Positions 45,082 to 54,348 of a stretch of DNA of 64,000 bases are shown here, piece after piece. This DNA comes from Microvirga solisilvae (GTDB lineage: Bacteria; Pseudomonadota; Alphaproteobacteria; Rhizobiales; Beijerinckiaceae). Each line of letters begins with the position of its first letter. The stretch's first letter is position 1. A program made the position numbers and the translations under genes. The stretch covers positions 62,001-126,000 of the forward strand of contig NZ_JAKUCN010000006.1 in assembly GCF_022808595.1 (NCBI RefSeq). The letters run 5' to 3'. The notes under the pieces are model-generated. The model ran no database searches. It saw only the letters and a list, made by a program, of their open reading frames with translations, and had not been told where the DNA came from.

Positions 45082-45906
45082 TTACGGGATCTTAAAGTCG
45101 GCAGGCTTCCAATCCACCTTCGGATATTGCGGGTCCATTTCTTCGAGGGTTGCCTTGACGATGGAGGCGATGGCCGCATTGCGCACCCACTTCCTATCGG
45201 CGGGAATAACGTGCCAGGGGGCATGGTCCGTGGAGCAGCGGCGTAGCATGGTCTCGTAGGCATCCTGGTACTCGTCCCAGTACTGTCGGTCCTCGAGATC
45301 ACCCGGATTGAACTTCCAGTGCTTCTTCGGGTCGTCGAGGCGCTCCTGCAATCTCTCCTTCTGCTCTTCCTTGGAGATATGCAGCATGAATTTCAGGATC
45401 GTCGTGCCATTCTCGACGAGCATCTTTTCGAAAGCATTGATCTGATCGTAGCGCTGCTCGACAGCTTCCTTCGAGGCGAGCTTTCTGACCTTCGCGATCA
45501 GCACGTCCTCGTAATGAGATCGGTTGAAGATTCCGATGGTGCCGCGGCGGGGGCATGCCGCATGAATGCGCCAGAGATAATCGTGTTCCAGTTCCAGCTT
45601 GGAAGGCGTTCCGAAGGCATGCACCGAGACGCCCAGGGGACCGGTAGAGTTGAAGACGCTGCGGATCGTGCCGTCCTTGCCCGAGGTGTCGGTGCCTTGC
45701 AGGATGATCAGGAGTGCGCGCGAACCTTCTGCATAGAGCCGATCCTGCAGGGTATCGATATCGCGGGCTAGGGATGCCGTTCCGGCTTTCGTCTCCTGCT
45801 CGTCGCCGAAGAGGCTGGAATCGCGGGGATCGCGGTCCTTGAGCTTGATGCGATCGCCGGGCTTTACCCGCAAAGCGGCAATGATGCGGTTTTCCTGTTC
45901 CGTCAT
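45082..45906 (-). CDS. Polyphosphate kinase 2 family protein
   Basis: A 274-residue PPK2-type enzyme that moves phosphate between polyphosphate and nucleotides. Walker A is GTDTSGKDG, the lid region has NRSHYEDVLIAKV, and FMLHISKEEQKERLQERL is typical. The GGGAGG six bases before the ATG supports this start. Sequence style fits the class III-like PPK2 group that acts on AMP and ADP. Sub-class is not certain. It heads ppk2-usp-lactonase, which suggests a stress setting. Confidence 0.88.
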   Translation of the reverse strand: MTEQENRIIAALRVKPGDRIKLKDRDPRDSSLFGDEQETKAGTASLARDIDTLQDRLYAEGSRALLIILQGTDTSGKDGTIRSVFNSTGPLGVSVHAFGTPSKLELEHDYLWRIHAACPRRGTIGIFNRSHYEDVLIAKVRKLASKEAVEQRYDQINAFEKMLVENGTTILKFMLHISKEEQKERLQERLDDPKKHWKFNPGDLEDRQYWDEYQDAYETMLRRCSTDHAPWHVIPADRKWVRNAAIASIVKATLEEMDPQYPKVDWKPADFKIP

Positions 45907-46046
45907 TCTGACCCTCCCAACGCTTCTCAGGACGATAGGGCATCTGTCCCTGAAAGGAAGATCTGGATGGCTGCCGCGTCCATCTTTACGTTCTGGCGGA
46001 GGCCTCATAGGAAGGTAACACCACGGTCACGAAAGGTCCTTATCCG

Positions 46047-46682
46047 ATGTTGGCTCTCTATTATTATCCCGGCAACGCCAGCCTGCTGCCTCATATGATG
46101 CTGCGGGAAATCGGCGTGCCTTTCGAGTTGCGTCTCGTGGATCGGAACAATAATGCACAGAAGAGCGCCGAGTATCTGAAGCTCAATCCGAATGGTCGTA
46201 TCCCCGTACTGGTGGATGAGGACCTCGTGCTGTTCGAGACGACGGCCATTGCGCTGTATCTTGCCGACAAGTTTCCACAGGCTGGCCTTGCTCCGGCTAT
46301 AGGCACAAAGGAGCGGGCCGAGTTTTACAAGTGGATGGTGCATCTCACCAACACACCTCAGGCCGAGTACCGCGCTTGGTTCTACCCGCATGAGCATGTG
46401 AGCGAAGATTCTGCGGCGCCAGCCGTGAAGGAAGCCGCGCGCGAGCGCCTTGAGCGCATGTTCGATGTGATTTCCGAGCAGCTGGGCAATAAAACATGGC
46501 TTGTGGGAGATCGTTTCTCGGCAGCCGATCTTTTCCTGTTCATGCTGATCCGCTGGGGCAGGGGCATGCCGCGTCCGCCGCGCGCTATTCCCAATCTGAA
46601 CGCATTGGCCGAGCGGGTGGCCGCACGTCCTGCTGTTCAAGCCGTCTTTGAAAAGGAAGGTTTGAAAGCTCCTCTGTTTTGA
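46047..46682 (+). CDS. Glutathione S-transferase family protein
   Basis: A 211-residue two-domain GST. The N-terminal thioredoxin-like domain has NPNGRIPVLVDEDLVLFETTAIALYL with the cis-Pro and glutathione-binding Glu-Thr. The C-terminal helical domain has WLVGDRFSAADLFLFMLI. Specific substrate unknown. Convergent with the LigD-like gene, 4 bases apart. Confidence 0.9.
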   Translation: MLALYYYPGNASLLPHMMLREIGVPFELRLVDRNNNAQKSAEYLKLNPNGRIPVLVDEDLVLFETTAIALYLADKFPQAGLAPAIGTKERAEFYKWMVHLTNTPQAEYRAWFYPHEHVSEDSAAPAVKEAARERLERMFDVISEQLGNKTWLVGDRFSAADLFLFMLIRWGRGMPRPPRAIPNLNALAERVAARPAVQAVFEKEGLKAPLF

Positions 46683-46686
46683 GGTC

Positions 46687-48252
46687 TCATCGCTTCCGGG
46701 ACGTACGTTTCGGTGCTGGCAGAACCTGATCGATCTTTGCCAGCTCTGCCCACGGATCCCGGGCAAGAGATGCAAGACGCTTGTTGAGGTTCTCGACAGT
46801 AAAGCCGTTGGGCTTGAGGTTCAGCGTCAGCTCTTCCCACGCAACGGGTGTCGCCACAGGCGCACCAGGGCGCGAGCGCGTGGAATAGGGCGCGACAGCG
46901 GAGGCCTCGCGGTTGTTGCGCAGGTAGTCGATGAAGATCTTGCCCTGACGCTCATCCTTGATGGACGTGGCGGTGTAGCGATCCGGCTCGTCCTGCGCCA
47001 TAGTCTCTGCGAGGGAGCGAGTAAAAGCGAGTGCTTCTTTCCATGTCGCTTGAGGCCTTAAGGGAACGACCACATGCAGCCCTTTGCCGCCGGTCGTCTT
47101 CACGAAGCTCTCCAGGTTCATTGCCTTCAGCCGCTCGCGAAGAGCGAAGGCTCCATCGATGACTTGGCTCCATTCCACTCCGTCGCCAGGATCGAAATCG
47201 AAGATCAGCCTGTCGGGTTTTTTCAGATCGCTCAGTGTCGAACCCCAAACATGCAGTTCCAGAACGCCGGATTGCACAAGAGCGATGACGCCTTGAATAT
47301 CGCTGACGGTCAGGACTTCCAGCTTGCCAGAGGTATCCGGCACCATCGTGCTGCGGATCGCCGCGTTCATGCCGGCCCAGGAATGACGCTGCACGAAGCG
47401 CTTCTTCTCCGTGCCACCAGGACAGCGGATCAGGGTAAGTGGTCGGTCAATGAGATGCGGTAGCAGCCAATCGGCAATGCCTGCATAGAACTCCGCTAGC
47501 TCCTGCTTGGTGACGCCCTGATCTTCCCACAGCACGCGTTCGGGATGAGTTAGGGTAATGCCAGCCACCGCGGCATTGCTCGCTTTCTCCGCTTTGGCAG
47601 CGGATGCACGCTTCGCAGACGCGGCTGGTTTTTGCGGTGAGGATGAGGATGCCTTCTTCGGAGCTGCTTTTTTCTTTGCTGTTCGCTCGGGAGCGATCTC
47701 CTCTAGGGAACGGCCCGACTTTACCGAGAGCGGTGCTTCTTCGAGGATGTCAGAATCATCTTCGCTTCGGGCATGAGCGTCGTCCGCCTTGATCAGCAGC
47801 CAGGATTCCTGACGCTCGCGCGGACGCTTCGCCATGCGGATCAGATGCCAGGTGCCATGGAGCTTCTCGCCGTCGAGGCGGAAGGTGAGGCGACCCTTCT
47901 CATAGCCGTCATGAGGGTCGCCTTCCGGCTCCCAAGTACCCCGGTCCCAGACCAGCACCGTTCCGCCGCCATATTGTCCTTCGGGGATGGTGCCTTCGAA
48001 ATCCGCGTAGGCGAGGGGATGGTCCTCTACGTGGACCGCGAGCCGCTTCTCGCCCTTCACGAGGCTCGGGCCCTTCGCCACGGCCCAGCTTTTCAGGGTG
48101 CCGTCGAGTTCGAGGCGGAAATCGTAATGCAGTCGGGAGGCATCGTGCTTCTGAATGACGAAGGAGGAGCCTTTGCGCCGCGTTGCCTTGCCCTGCGGCT
48201 CAGAGGTTTTCGTGAAGTCGCGCTTGGCGCGATAGGATGCGAGCTTTGCCAT
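46687..48252 (-). CDS. LigD-like protein: phosphoesterase and polymerase domains without ligase
   Basis: A 521-residue protein. Residues 25-165 are a LigD 3'-phosphoesterase (KHDASRLHYDFRLELDG, KGPS, HPLAYADFEGTIPEGQYGGG). A Lys/Ala/Ser-rich linker spans about 190-230. Residues 232-500 are an archaeo-eukaryotic primase-type polymerase with the catalytic Asp pair in FDFDPGDG, plus RCPGG and TTGGKGLHVVVPL. The central ATP-dependent ligase domain of full LigD is missing, since no KxDG nucleotidyl motif is present. The frame is intact, so this is a real architecture, not a broken gene. It should process and fill ends in Ku-type repair and would need a ligase encoded elsewhere. No ku gene is in the window. 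Confidence 0.88.
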   Translation of the reverse strand: MAKLASYRAKRDFTKTSEPQGKATRRKGSSFVIQKHDASRLHYDFRLELDGTLKSWAVAKGPSLVKGEKRLAVHVEDHPLAYADFEGTIPEGQYGGGTVLVWDRGTWEPEGDPHDGYEKGRLTFRLDGEKLHGTWHLIRMAKRPRERQESWLLIKADDAHARSEDDSDILEEAPLSVKSGRSLEEIAPERTAKKKAAPKKASSSSPQKPAASAKRASAAKAEKASNAAVAGITLTHPERVLWEDQGVTKQELAEFYAGIADWLLPHLIDRPLTLIRCPGGTEKKRFVQRHSWAGMNAAIRSTMVPDTSGKLEVLTVSDIQGVIALVQSGVLELHVWGSTLSDLKKPDRLIFDFDPGDGVEWSQVIDGAFALRERLKAMNLESFVKTTGGKGLHVVVPLRPQATWKEALAFTRSLAETMAQDEPDRYTATSIKDERQGKIFIDYLRNNREASAVAPYSTRSRPGAPVATPVAWEELTLNLKPNGFTVENLNKRLASLARDPWAELAKIDQVLPAPKRTSRKR

Positions 48253-48278
48253 GGCGCGGAGTCAAGTCCGCGCCATGG
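48249..48278 (-). promoter_or_regulatory. Perfect 12-bp hairpin covering the ligD start
   Basis: CCATGGCGCGGA, 6-base loop, TCCGCGCCATGG, a perfect inverted repeat that includes the ATG (48252-48250). In mRNA read from the opp ATPase gene this would pair the start codon and hide it. The 5' arm also carries an ATG that opens a four-codon frame ending in TGA. No U run follows, so it is a poor terminator. Confidence 0.6.
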
Positions 48279-48292
48279 ATTTCGGTTCCGAT

Positions 48293-49927
48293 TTAAGAGG
48301 CCAGAGGCTCGCTCTTGGGCTCCGCCTTCTCACGTTCTGTCAGGAAAGCGGCTGCGATCAGATCGCGGGTATAGGCCTCGCGGGGACGCTCGAAGATCTC
48401 TTCGGCCGTGCCGCGCTCCACCACCTTGCCGGTCTTCATGACCATGATCTCGTCCGAGAGGGCCCGGACGACAGCGAGGTCGTGACTGATGAACACATAG
48501 GCCAAGCCATGTGCCTTCTGCAGATTGCGCAGAAGCTCCACGATCTCCTTCTGCACGGAGCGGTCGAGGGCCGAGGTCGGTTCGTCGAGCACCACGAGCT
48601 TCGGATGCAGGATCATGGCGCGGGCGATCGCGATGCGCTGGCGCTGGCCGCCCGAAAATTCGTGCGGGAAGCGGTTGCGCCATGCTGGGTCGAGCTGCAC
48701 TTCCTCGAAAGCCTGGGCCGCGCGCCGGTCGCGTTCCTTGCGCGAGATGCTAGGCTCGTGGACAAGCAGGCCCTCGGTCACGATCTCACCCGAGGTCATG
48801 CGCGGGGAGAGGGAGCCGAAGGGGTCCTGGAACACCAGCTGGAGGTGACGGCGTAGCGGGCGCATACCCGCGCGGTCGAGCGGAGCGAGGTTGCGGTCCT
48901 CGAAGCGGACCATGCCGGAAGCCGGCTGCAGCTTCAGGATCGCGCGTCCGAGCGTCGATTTGCCGGAGCCGGATTCACCGACGACGCCCACTGTCTCGCC
49001 GGCGCGAACCGTGAGACTCACGTCGTCGACGGCGCGCAGCACATGGGTGGCCTTGCCGAAGAAGTTCTTCTCGAGCGCGAAGGTCACCTGAATGTTCTGA
49101 GCATCGAGGATCACGGGCGAATTTGCCGGCGCCGGCTCCTTCGTCCCCCTCGGCTCGGCATCGATCAGCATCTGCGTATAGGGATGCTTCGGTGCCGCGA
49201 AGAGATCGGCGGTGCGTCCGCTCTCTACCACCTCGCCACGCTTCATCACATAAGTGTGGTCAGCGAAGCGACGCACGATGCCGAGATCGTGGGTGATGAA
49301 CACGATGGACATGCCCAGGCGCTTCTGCAGATCGCGCAGGAGCTCGAGGATCTGGGCCTGCACCGTCACGTCGAGGGCGGTGGTCGGCTCGTCTGCGATC
49401 AGCACGTCCGGATTGTTGGCGAGCGCCATGGCGATCATCACGCGCTGGCGCTGGCCGCCTGACATCTCGTGCGGATAAGCATCGATGCGTCGGGCTGGGT
49501 CGGGAATGCGAACCAGTTCGAGCAGCTCGATGGCGCGCTTGCGTGCATCGGCTTTGCTCAAGCCGCCATGGGTCATGAGTGGAAGCGCCAGCTGATCGCC
49601 GATCTTGTAGAGCGGATCGAGCGAGGTCATCGGCTCCTGGAAGATCATCGTGAGCTTGGAGCCGCGATAGGCATTGAGCTTGTCGGCCTTGAGGCCGACC
49701 AGTTCCTGCCCACGGTACTTCACTGAGCCTTCGGCCCAGCCGTTGGAGGCGAGAAGGCCCATGACGGACATCATGGTCTGGCTCTTGCCGGAGCCTGACT
49801 CGCCCACAATGGCGACAGTCTCGCCGGCGGGGATGTCGAGATCGATGCCCTTCACGGCATGAAGGATGCCGTCGCCCGTGCGGAAGCGAACGTGAAGGTT
49901 GCGAACGGAAAGAACAGGTTCGGCCAT
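48293..49927 (-). CDS. Peptide ABC transporter fused double ATPase (YejF/DppDF-like)
   Basis: A 544-residue protein with two full nucleotide-binding domains. Domain 1 has [21 protein letters not shown] and [11 protein letters not shown]; domain 2 has [21 protein letters not shown] and [11 protein letters not shown]. Each has an oligopeptide C-terminal segment. It powers oppBC. The start MAEPVLSV has AAGGA about 10 bases upstream and lies one base after the oppC stop. Last gene of the opp operon, with the LigD-like gene 40 bases downstream. Confidence 0.92.
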   Translation of the reverse strand: MAEPVLSVRNLHVRFRTGDGILHAVKGIDLDIPAGETVAIVGESGSGKSQTMMSVMGLLASNGWAEGSVKYRGQELVGLKADKLNAYRGSKLTMIFQEPMTSLDPLYKIGDQLALPLMTHGGLSKADARKRAIELLELVRIPDPARRIDAYPHEMSGGQRQRVMIAMALANNPDVLIADEPTTALDVTVQAQILELLRDLQKRLGMSIVFITHDLGIVRRFADHTYVMKRGEVVESGRTADLFAAPKHPYTQMLIDAEPRGTKEPAPANSPVILDAQNIQVTFALEKNFFGKATHVLRAVDDVSLTVRAGETVGVVGESGSGKSTLGRAILKLQPASGMVRFEDRNLAPLDRAGMRPLRRHLQLVFQDPFGSLSPRMTSGEIVTEGLLVHEPSISRKERDRRAAQAFEEVQLDPAWRNRFPHEFSGGQRQRIAIARAMILHPKLVVLDEPTSALDRSVQKEIVELLRNLQKAHGLAYVFISHDLAVVRALSDEIMVMKTGKVVERGTAEEIFERPREAYTRDLIAAAFLTEREKAEPKSEPLAS

Positions 49928-49928
49928 G

Positions 49929-51074
49929 TCATCGATCCTTCGGGTCGAGAGCATCGCGCAAGCCGTCGCCGATGAAGTTGAGGCAGAACAGGATCGCGAC
50001 AAGCGTGATGGACGGATAGATCAGCATCCAGGTAGCGCCCTGGATGTTCTTGGCACCCTCGGAGATCAGAACGCCGAGGCTGGTATTGGGCTCCTGAACG
50101 CCGAGGCCAAGGAAGGAGAGGAAGCTCTCCAAAAGGATCACCTTCGGCACGAGCAGCGTCATGTAGACCACTACGGGCCCGAGCGTGTTCGGGATCACGT
50201 GGCGACGGATGATGCCTTTCGTTTCGACGCCGAGGGCTTCGGCCGCCTGCACGTATTCCTGGCGCTTGATGGACAGCGTCTGGCCACGCACGATGCGGGC
50301 CATGTCGAGCCATTCCACGGCACCCACCGCGATGAACATCAGGATGAAGTTGCGGCCGAAGAACACGACCAACATGATTACGAAGAAGATGAACGGCAGC
50401 GAGTAGAGAATATCCACGATGCGCATCATCACGAGATCGACGCGCCCGCCGAGATAGCCCGATGTCGCGCCGTAGATGACGCCGATGAGGATGGCGACGA
50501 AGGTGGCGAGAAGGCCAATGGCTAGTGAGATCTGGCCAGCCTTCATGGTGCGCGTGAGAAGATCGCGTCCGTTCGTGTCGGTGCCGAAGAAGAAGTAGTA
50601 TTGCTTCACCGGCACGTCGACGACGAGCTTGCGGCCTTCGTCCTGACGCTCGAGCACCTTCGCCGTGCCGAAGAGGTCGGAGCGTTCGAAATAGGCGAGA
50701 AGCCGCTCGTCGACAGGGCGCGTGCTAGTGCTCACAAGCGTGAGATGCACGACGCCCTTATCGATGGAGATGTTCTCGGCCTTCGCACGAACGCGTGCAC
50801 CGATACGCTCGAGATTGGGCTCGATCTGGTCGGCCTTGGGATAGGCCTCAATGCTCGCGGGCACCTTCACGTAATCGGGATAGACCCGGTCGAAAGGGTG
50901 TCCCGTAAGGAACGGTCCGAAGATGCAGGCGAGCGCAATCAGACCCAGCATGATGATGCTGGTGAGCGCGGCTCGGTTGCGGATGAGACGACCACGAGCC
51001 TCGGCCCAGAGGGAACGGCCGGTAACAACCGGACCGGTCGTGGCTTCGATCGGAAGAACAGCGCCTTCAGCCAT
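49929..51074 (-). CDS. oppC: Oligopeptide ABC transporter permease OppC-like
   Basis: A 381-residue permease. After the first helix a periplasmic insertion of about 95 residues (from HPFDRVYPDYVKVP to KVLERQDEGRKL) precedes the conserved FGTDTNGRDLLTR. Four or five helices and the EAA loop (EALGVETKGIIRRHVIPNTLGP in part) follow. GAGGTGG ahead of the ATG supports the start. The insertion makes the protein about 80 residues longer than typical DppC. Confidence 0.9.
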   Translation of the reverse strand: MAEGAVLPIEATTGPVVTGRSLWAEARGRLIRNRAALTSIIMLGLIALACIFGPFLTGHPFDRVYPDYVKVPASIEAYPKADQIEPNLERIGARVRAKAENISIDKGVVHLTLVSTSTRPVDERLLAYFERSDLFGTAKVLERQDEGRKLVVDVPVKQYYFFFGTDTNGRDLLTRTMKAGQISLAIGLLATFVAILIGVIYGATSGYLGGRVDLVMMRIVDILYSLPFIFFVIMLVVFFGRNFILMFIAVGAVEWLDMARIVRGQTLSIKRQEYVQAAEALGVETKGIIRRHVIPNTLGPVVVYMTLLVPKVILLESFLSFLGLGVQEPNTSLGVLISEGAKNIQGATWMLIYPSITLVAILFCLNFIGDGLRDALDPKDR

Positions 51075-51082
51075 GATCCACC

Positions 51083-52003
51083 TCAATCGTAACGGATGCG
51101 CGGATCGATAAGGGCGTAGAGAATATCGACCACGAGGTTGAAGAGCAGAACGAAGACGGCAACCACCACAACGGTGCCCATGACGAGCGTATAGTCGCGA
51201 TTGAGAGCGCCTTCGACGAAGTAACGTCCGATACCGGGCAGACCGAAGATGGTCTCGACCACCACCGAGCCGGTGAGCAGCGCCGCAGCAGCCGGACCCA
51301 GATAGGAGACGACCGGCAATGCTGCGCCACGAAGCGCATGGACCACGATGACGCGCGTGGGCAGGCCGAGCGAACGCAGGGTGCGGATGTGATTGGAACG
51401 CAGGTTCTCGATCATGGCCGCGCGGGTCATGCGCGCCACCACCGCGATCTGCGGCAGGGCCAGCACGAGCACCGGCATGACGAGGTTGCGCAGATTGCCG
51501 TTGGCCCATCCGGCTACAGGCAGCCAGGCGAGGGCAAGGCCGAAGATGATCTGGAAGACAGGCGCTACGACGAAGTTTGGAATCGTCAGGCCGAGCGCGC
51601 CCATGCCAGTCACCATGTAATCGACGGCGCTGTTCTGGCGGAACGCGGCGATGGCGCCGAGCGTGCCACCGACGAGGATGGCGAAGGAGAGAGCCAGCGC
51701 GCCGAGTGTCATCGAGATCGGCAGGCCATGGGCGAAGAGCTCAGCAACCGAGAAGTCGCGCAGGATGAAGGAGGGGCCGAAATCGCCGCGCAGGACGGCG
51801 CCAAGATACAGCCAATATTGCTCGATGAGCGGCTTATCGAGCTGATAGATCTTATTGAGGTTCTCCATCACCTTCGCTTCGAGGGGGCGTTCCAGGTCGA
51901 ACGGGCCACCGGGTGCGAGACGGATGAGGAAGAAGGAGATCGTGACGATGATGAACAACGTCGGGACGGCCGAAAGGAGTCGGCGCAAGATGAAGGAGAG
52001 CAC
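51083..52003 (-). CDS. oppB: Oligopeptide ABC transporter permease OppB-like
   Basis: A 306-residue permease with the OppB/DppB N-terminal pattern LSFILRRLLSAVPTLFIIVTISFF and the EAA loop (RSLGLPTRVIVVHALRGAALPVVSYLGP in part). The start is a GTG with GGAGGAG six bases upstream. It precedes oppC by 8 bases. Confidence 0.92.
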   Translation of the reverse strand: MLSFILRRLLSAVPTLFIIVTISFFLIRLAPGGPFDLERPLEAKVMENLNKIYQLDKPLIEQYWLYLGAVLRGDFGPSFILRDFSVAELFAHGLPISMTLGALALSFAILVGGTLGAIAAFRQNSAVDYMVTGMGALGLTIPNFVVAPVFQIIFGLALAWLPVAGWANGNLRNLVMPVLVLALPQIAVVARMTRAAMIENLRSNHIRTLRSLGLPTRVIVVHALRGAALPVVSYLGPAAAALLTGSVVVETIFGLPGIGRYFVEGALNRDYTLVMGTVVVVAVFVLLFNLVVDILYALIDPRIRYD

Positions 52004-52046
52004 GGCAAGCTCCTCCCGTTGAAACGCGATAACGGATAAAAGAATA

Positions 52047-52071
52047 GGGCGGCCTGAAGATCAGGCCGCCC
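52047..52071 (-). terminator. Hairpin between oppA and oppB
   Basis: GGGCGGCCTG, loop of 5, CAGGCCGCCC, a perfect 10-bp stem in the oppA-oppB gap. The minus-strand transcript continues TATTCTTTTATCC, a mildly U-rich tract. It probably reduces readthrough so that the binding protein is made in excess over the permease. Confidence 0.75.
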
Positions 52072-52088
52072 CTTTCCGGCACTTTATT

Positions 52089-53684
52089 TTACTGCGTCTT
52101 CGAAAGGAAGCGCGTCGGATAGACGCCACGCGTGTTCAGCACGTAGCCCTGGATCTTCGGCGAGATCAGGTTGCTCTTGCCGTAGTACATGATCGGGATC
52201 CACGGCATGTCCTTCATCAGGATCGCCTCGGCCTGCTTGAAGAGATCGGCACGCTTCTTGAGGTCCAACTCCTTGGCGGCGTCGTCCAGCAGCTTGTCGA
52301 ACTGCGGATTGTTGTACTTGCCGTAGTTGAAGCCCTTGTTGTCGCTCTTCACCAGGAACAGGAAGTTGTTCGGATCCGAGTAGTCGGCGATCCAGCCGTA
52401 GCGGGCCACGTCGAAGTCGCCGCCGTCACGCAGGTGAGCGAAGTGCGTCTTGCCGTCCGTGTTGATGAAGGAAGTCTCGATGCCGGCCTGCTTCCACTGC
52501 TCGGCGACAGCGATCACCGAGTTACGGTTATTGTCCGTGGTGTTGTAACGGATCTCAACTTTCAGCGGCTTGCCGGGGCCGAAGCCAGCTTCCGTGAGAA
52601 GCTTCTTGGCGGCTTCCTCGCGGTCGATCGGGGACTGATCCTTGTAGGTCATGTAAGCGGGCTCGCCGTAATTGCCGAGGCCCGGGGGCATGAAGGAATA
52701 GGCGGGCTGCATGGTCTGGCCCCAAATCTGCTCGGCGATGAACTCGCGGTCGATCAGCATGGAGAGAGCCTGACGCACCTTCACGTCGTTGAAGGGAGCC
52801 TTGGAGGAGTTCACGACCAGGAACCAGGAACCGAGATACGGGCCGAGCTTGACCTGCTCCTTGAAGCGCTCTTTCAGAGACTTCGTCTGGTCGGCCGGAA
52901 GCTCGTCCATGCTGTCGAGTTCGCCAGCCTCATAGCGGCGCACGGCGGCGGCGAGGTCGGGGTGCGGGATGAAGTTGACCACGTCGATCTTGACGTTCTT
53001 GGCATCCCAGTAGTTTTCGTTCTTCACGAGCTTGATGTGCGAGTTCGGGGCGAACTCGGCGAGCTTGTAGGCGCCGTTCGACACCATGTTGCCCGGCTTC
53101 ACGAAGTCCTTGCCGAACTTCTCGACGGAGCCCTTGTGGACCGGCTGGCTGGTTTGGTGGGTCAGCAGCTCGATGAAGTAGGGGGTCGCGGCCTCAAGGG
53201 TGATCTCGACGGTCTTGGCGTCGACTGCCTTCACGCCCAGCTCTTCAGGCTTGCCCTGGCCCTTGTTTATCTTCTCGGCATTCTTGATCGGGTACAGGAT
53301 GTTCGCGTATTTCGCGCCGGTCGCCGGATCCATGATGCGGCGGTAGGAATAGACGAAGTCTTCGGCGGTGATCGGGTCGCCGTTCGACCACTTCAGGCCA
53401 TTGCGCAGCGTAAAGCGGTAGGTCTTGCCATCGTCAGACACTTCCCACTTCTCGGCCTGGCCAGGAATGGCTTCGCCCTTGGCGTTATAGGCCACGAGAC
53501 CTTCAAGAAGGTCGCGCAGGATGTGAGCTTCCTGCACGGTCGAGGTCTTGTGGGTGTCGAGGGTCTCCGGTTCGCCGGTGTTGCCGCGGTTGTAAACCAC
53601 CTGCGCGAAGGCGGGGTTCAGGGCGCCCATAAGGGCGGTGGTGGCGACGGCAGCAAGAGCCGTGCGTTTGATCCAAGATGACAT
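52089..53684 (-). CDS. oppA: Oligopeptide ABC transporter substrate-binding protein OppA-like
   Basis: A 531-residue periplasmic binding protein (SBP_bac_5). Signal peptide to ALNPAFAQ. The OppA opening reads VVYNRGNTGEPETLDTHKTS, then FTLRNGLKWSNGDPITAEDFVYSYRRIMDP in outline. AAAGGGAA upstream of the ATG supports the start. It is first in oppABC-ATPase and should bind short peptides. Confidence 0.92.
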   Translation of the reverse strand: MSSWIKRTALAAVATTALMGALNPAFAQVVYNRGNTGEPETLDTHKTSTVQEAHILRDLLEGLVAYNAKGEAIPGQAEKWEVSDDGKTYRFTLRNGLKWSNGDPITAEDFVYSYRRIMDPATGAKYANILYPIKNAEKINKGQGKPEELGVKAVDAKTVEITLEAATPYFIELLTHQTSQPVHKGSVEKFGKDFVKPGNMVSNGAYKLAEFAPNSHIKLVKNENYWDAKNVKIDVVNFIPHPDLAAAVRRYEAGELDSMDELPADQTKSLKERFKEQVKLGPYLGSWFLVVNSSKAPFNDVKVRQALSMLIDREFIAEQIWGQTMQPAYSFMPPGLGNYGEPAYMTYKDQSPIDREEAAKKLLTEAGFGPGKPLKVEIRYNTTDNNRNSVIAVAEQWKQAGIETSFINTDGKTHFAHLRDGGDFDVARYGWIADYSDPNNFLFLVKSDNKGFNYGKYNNPQFDKLLDDAAKELDLKKRADLFKQAEAILMKDMPWIPIMYYGKSNLISPKIQGYVLNTRGVYPTRFLSKTQ

Positions 53685-53855
53685 CGGACGCGTTCCCTTT
53701 CTGATTTTCTCAGGGTTTTTAGTAATGTCTCGGTCAAGGCCGATACGGCAGTAACCTTGTCCCATTTGTTGAACAATCAACTGTTCATGTCCAGTGCTAT
53801 CCCTGTAACAACCTCGAAACCCAGGGTTGGCAAGGGGCTGGCATGTGGAGAATTG

Positions 53856-54290
53856 TCACGCTCCCGCGTCGAAAACGAGCCCGGCGGCCTCGATTCCGGC
53901 TGCAGCGGCGATCTCGTCATTGTCCGATGTATCACCGGAGACGCCTACCGACCCCAAAATCTGGCCTGCTGCGTCCTTGATCAGCACGCCCCCGGGCACC
54001 GGAACGAGCTGTCCGCCCACCGCGTGGGTGGCCGCGGCCACGAAATAAGGCCGGTCGGTCGCCATTTTGTGAAGAGCCCGGGAGCCCACACCAAGGGCCA
54101 GCGCGCCATAGGCCTTGCCCATGGCAATCTCCGCCCGTTTGAGGCTCGTGCCATCTTCCGCGAGCAGGGCCTTCAGCGAGCCGCGTGCATCATAGACAAC
54201 CACCGCGAGCGGCTTGAAAGCCTTTTCGCGTGCGCTCTTGAGGGTTGATTCCGCAATGGTCTGAGCGGTCTTCAGGGTGAGTTCGGGCAT
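53856..54290 (-). CDS. GlcG/HbpS-family protein
   Basis: A 144-residue small protein with the HbpS/GlcG fold: LAVVVYDARGSLKALLAEDG, KAYGALALG, GGVLIKDAAGQILGSVGVSGDTSDNDE. No signal peptide. Some members bind haem or cobalamin. The function of this one is unknown. It follows puuD by 58 bases on the same strand and could be cotranscribed. Confidence 0.8.
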   Translation of the reverse strand: MPELTLKTAQTIAESTLKSAREKAFKPLAVVVYDARGSLKALLAEDGTSLKRAEIAMGKAYGALALGVGSRALHKMATDRPYFVAAATHAVGGQLVPVPGGVLIKDAAGQILGSVGVSGDTSDNDEIAAAAGIEAAGLVFDAGA

Positions 54291-54348
54291 GGGCGATCCT
54301 CCATGGATTGTTCTTGGTGCTTGAATGCACGCTTCTCTGCTGCGCGGT

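Noticed and set aside
52434..53681. 415-codon open frame on the plus strand
   Set aside because: Antisense to oppA, which is a full-length recognised gene.
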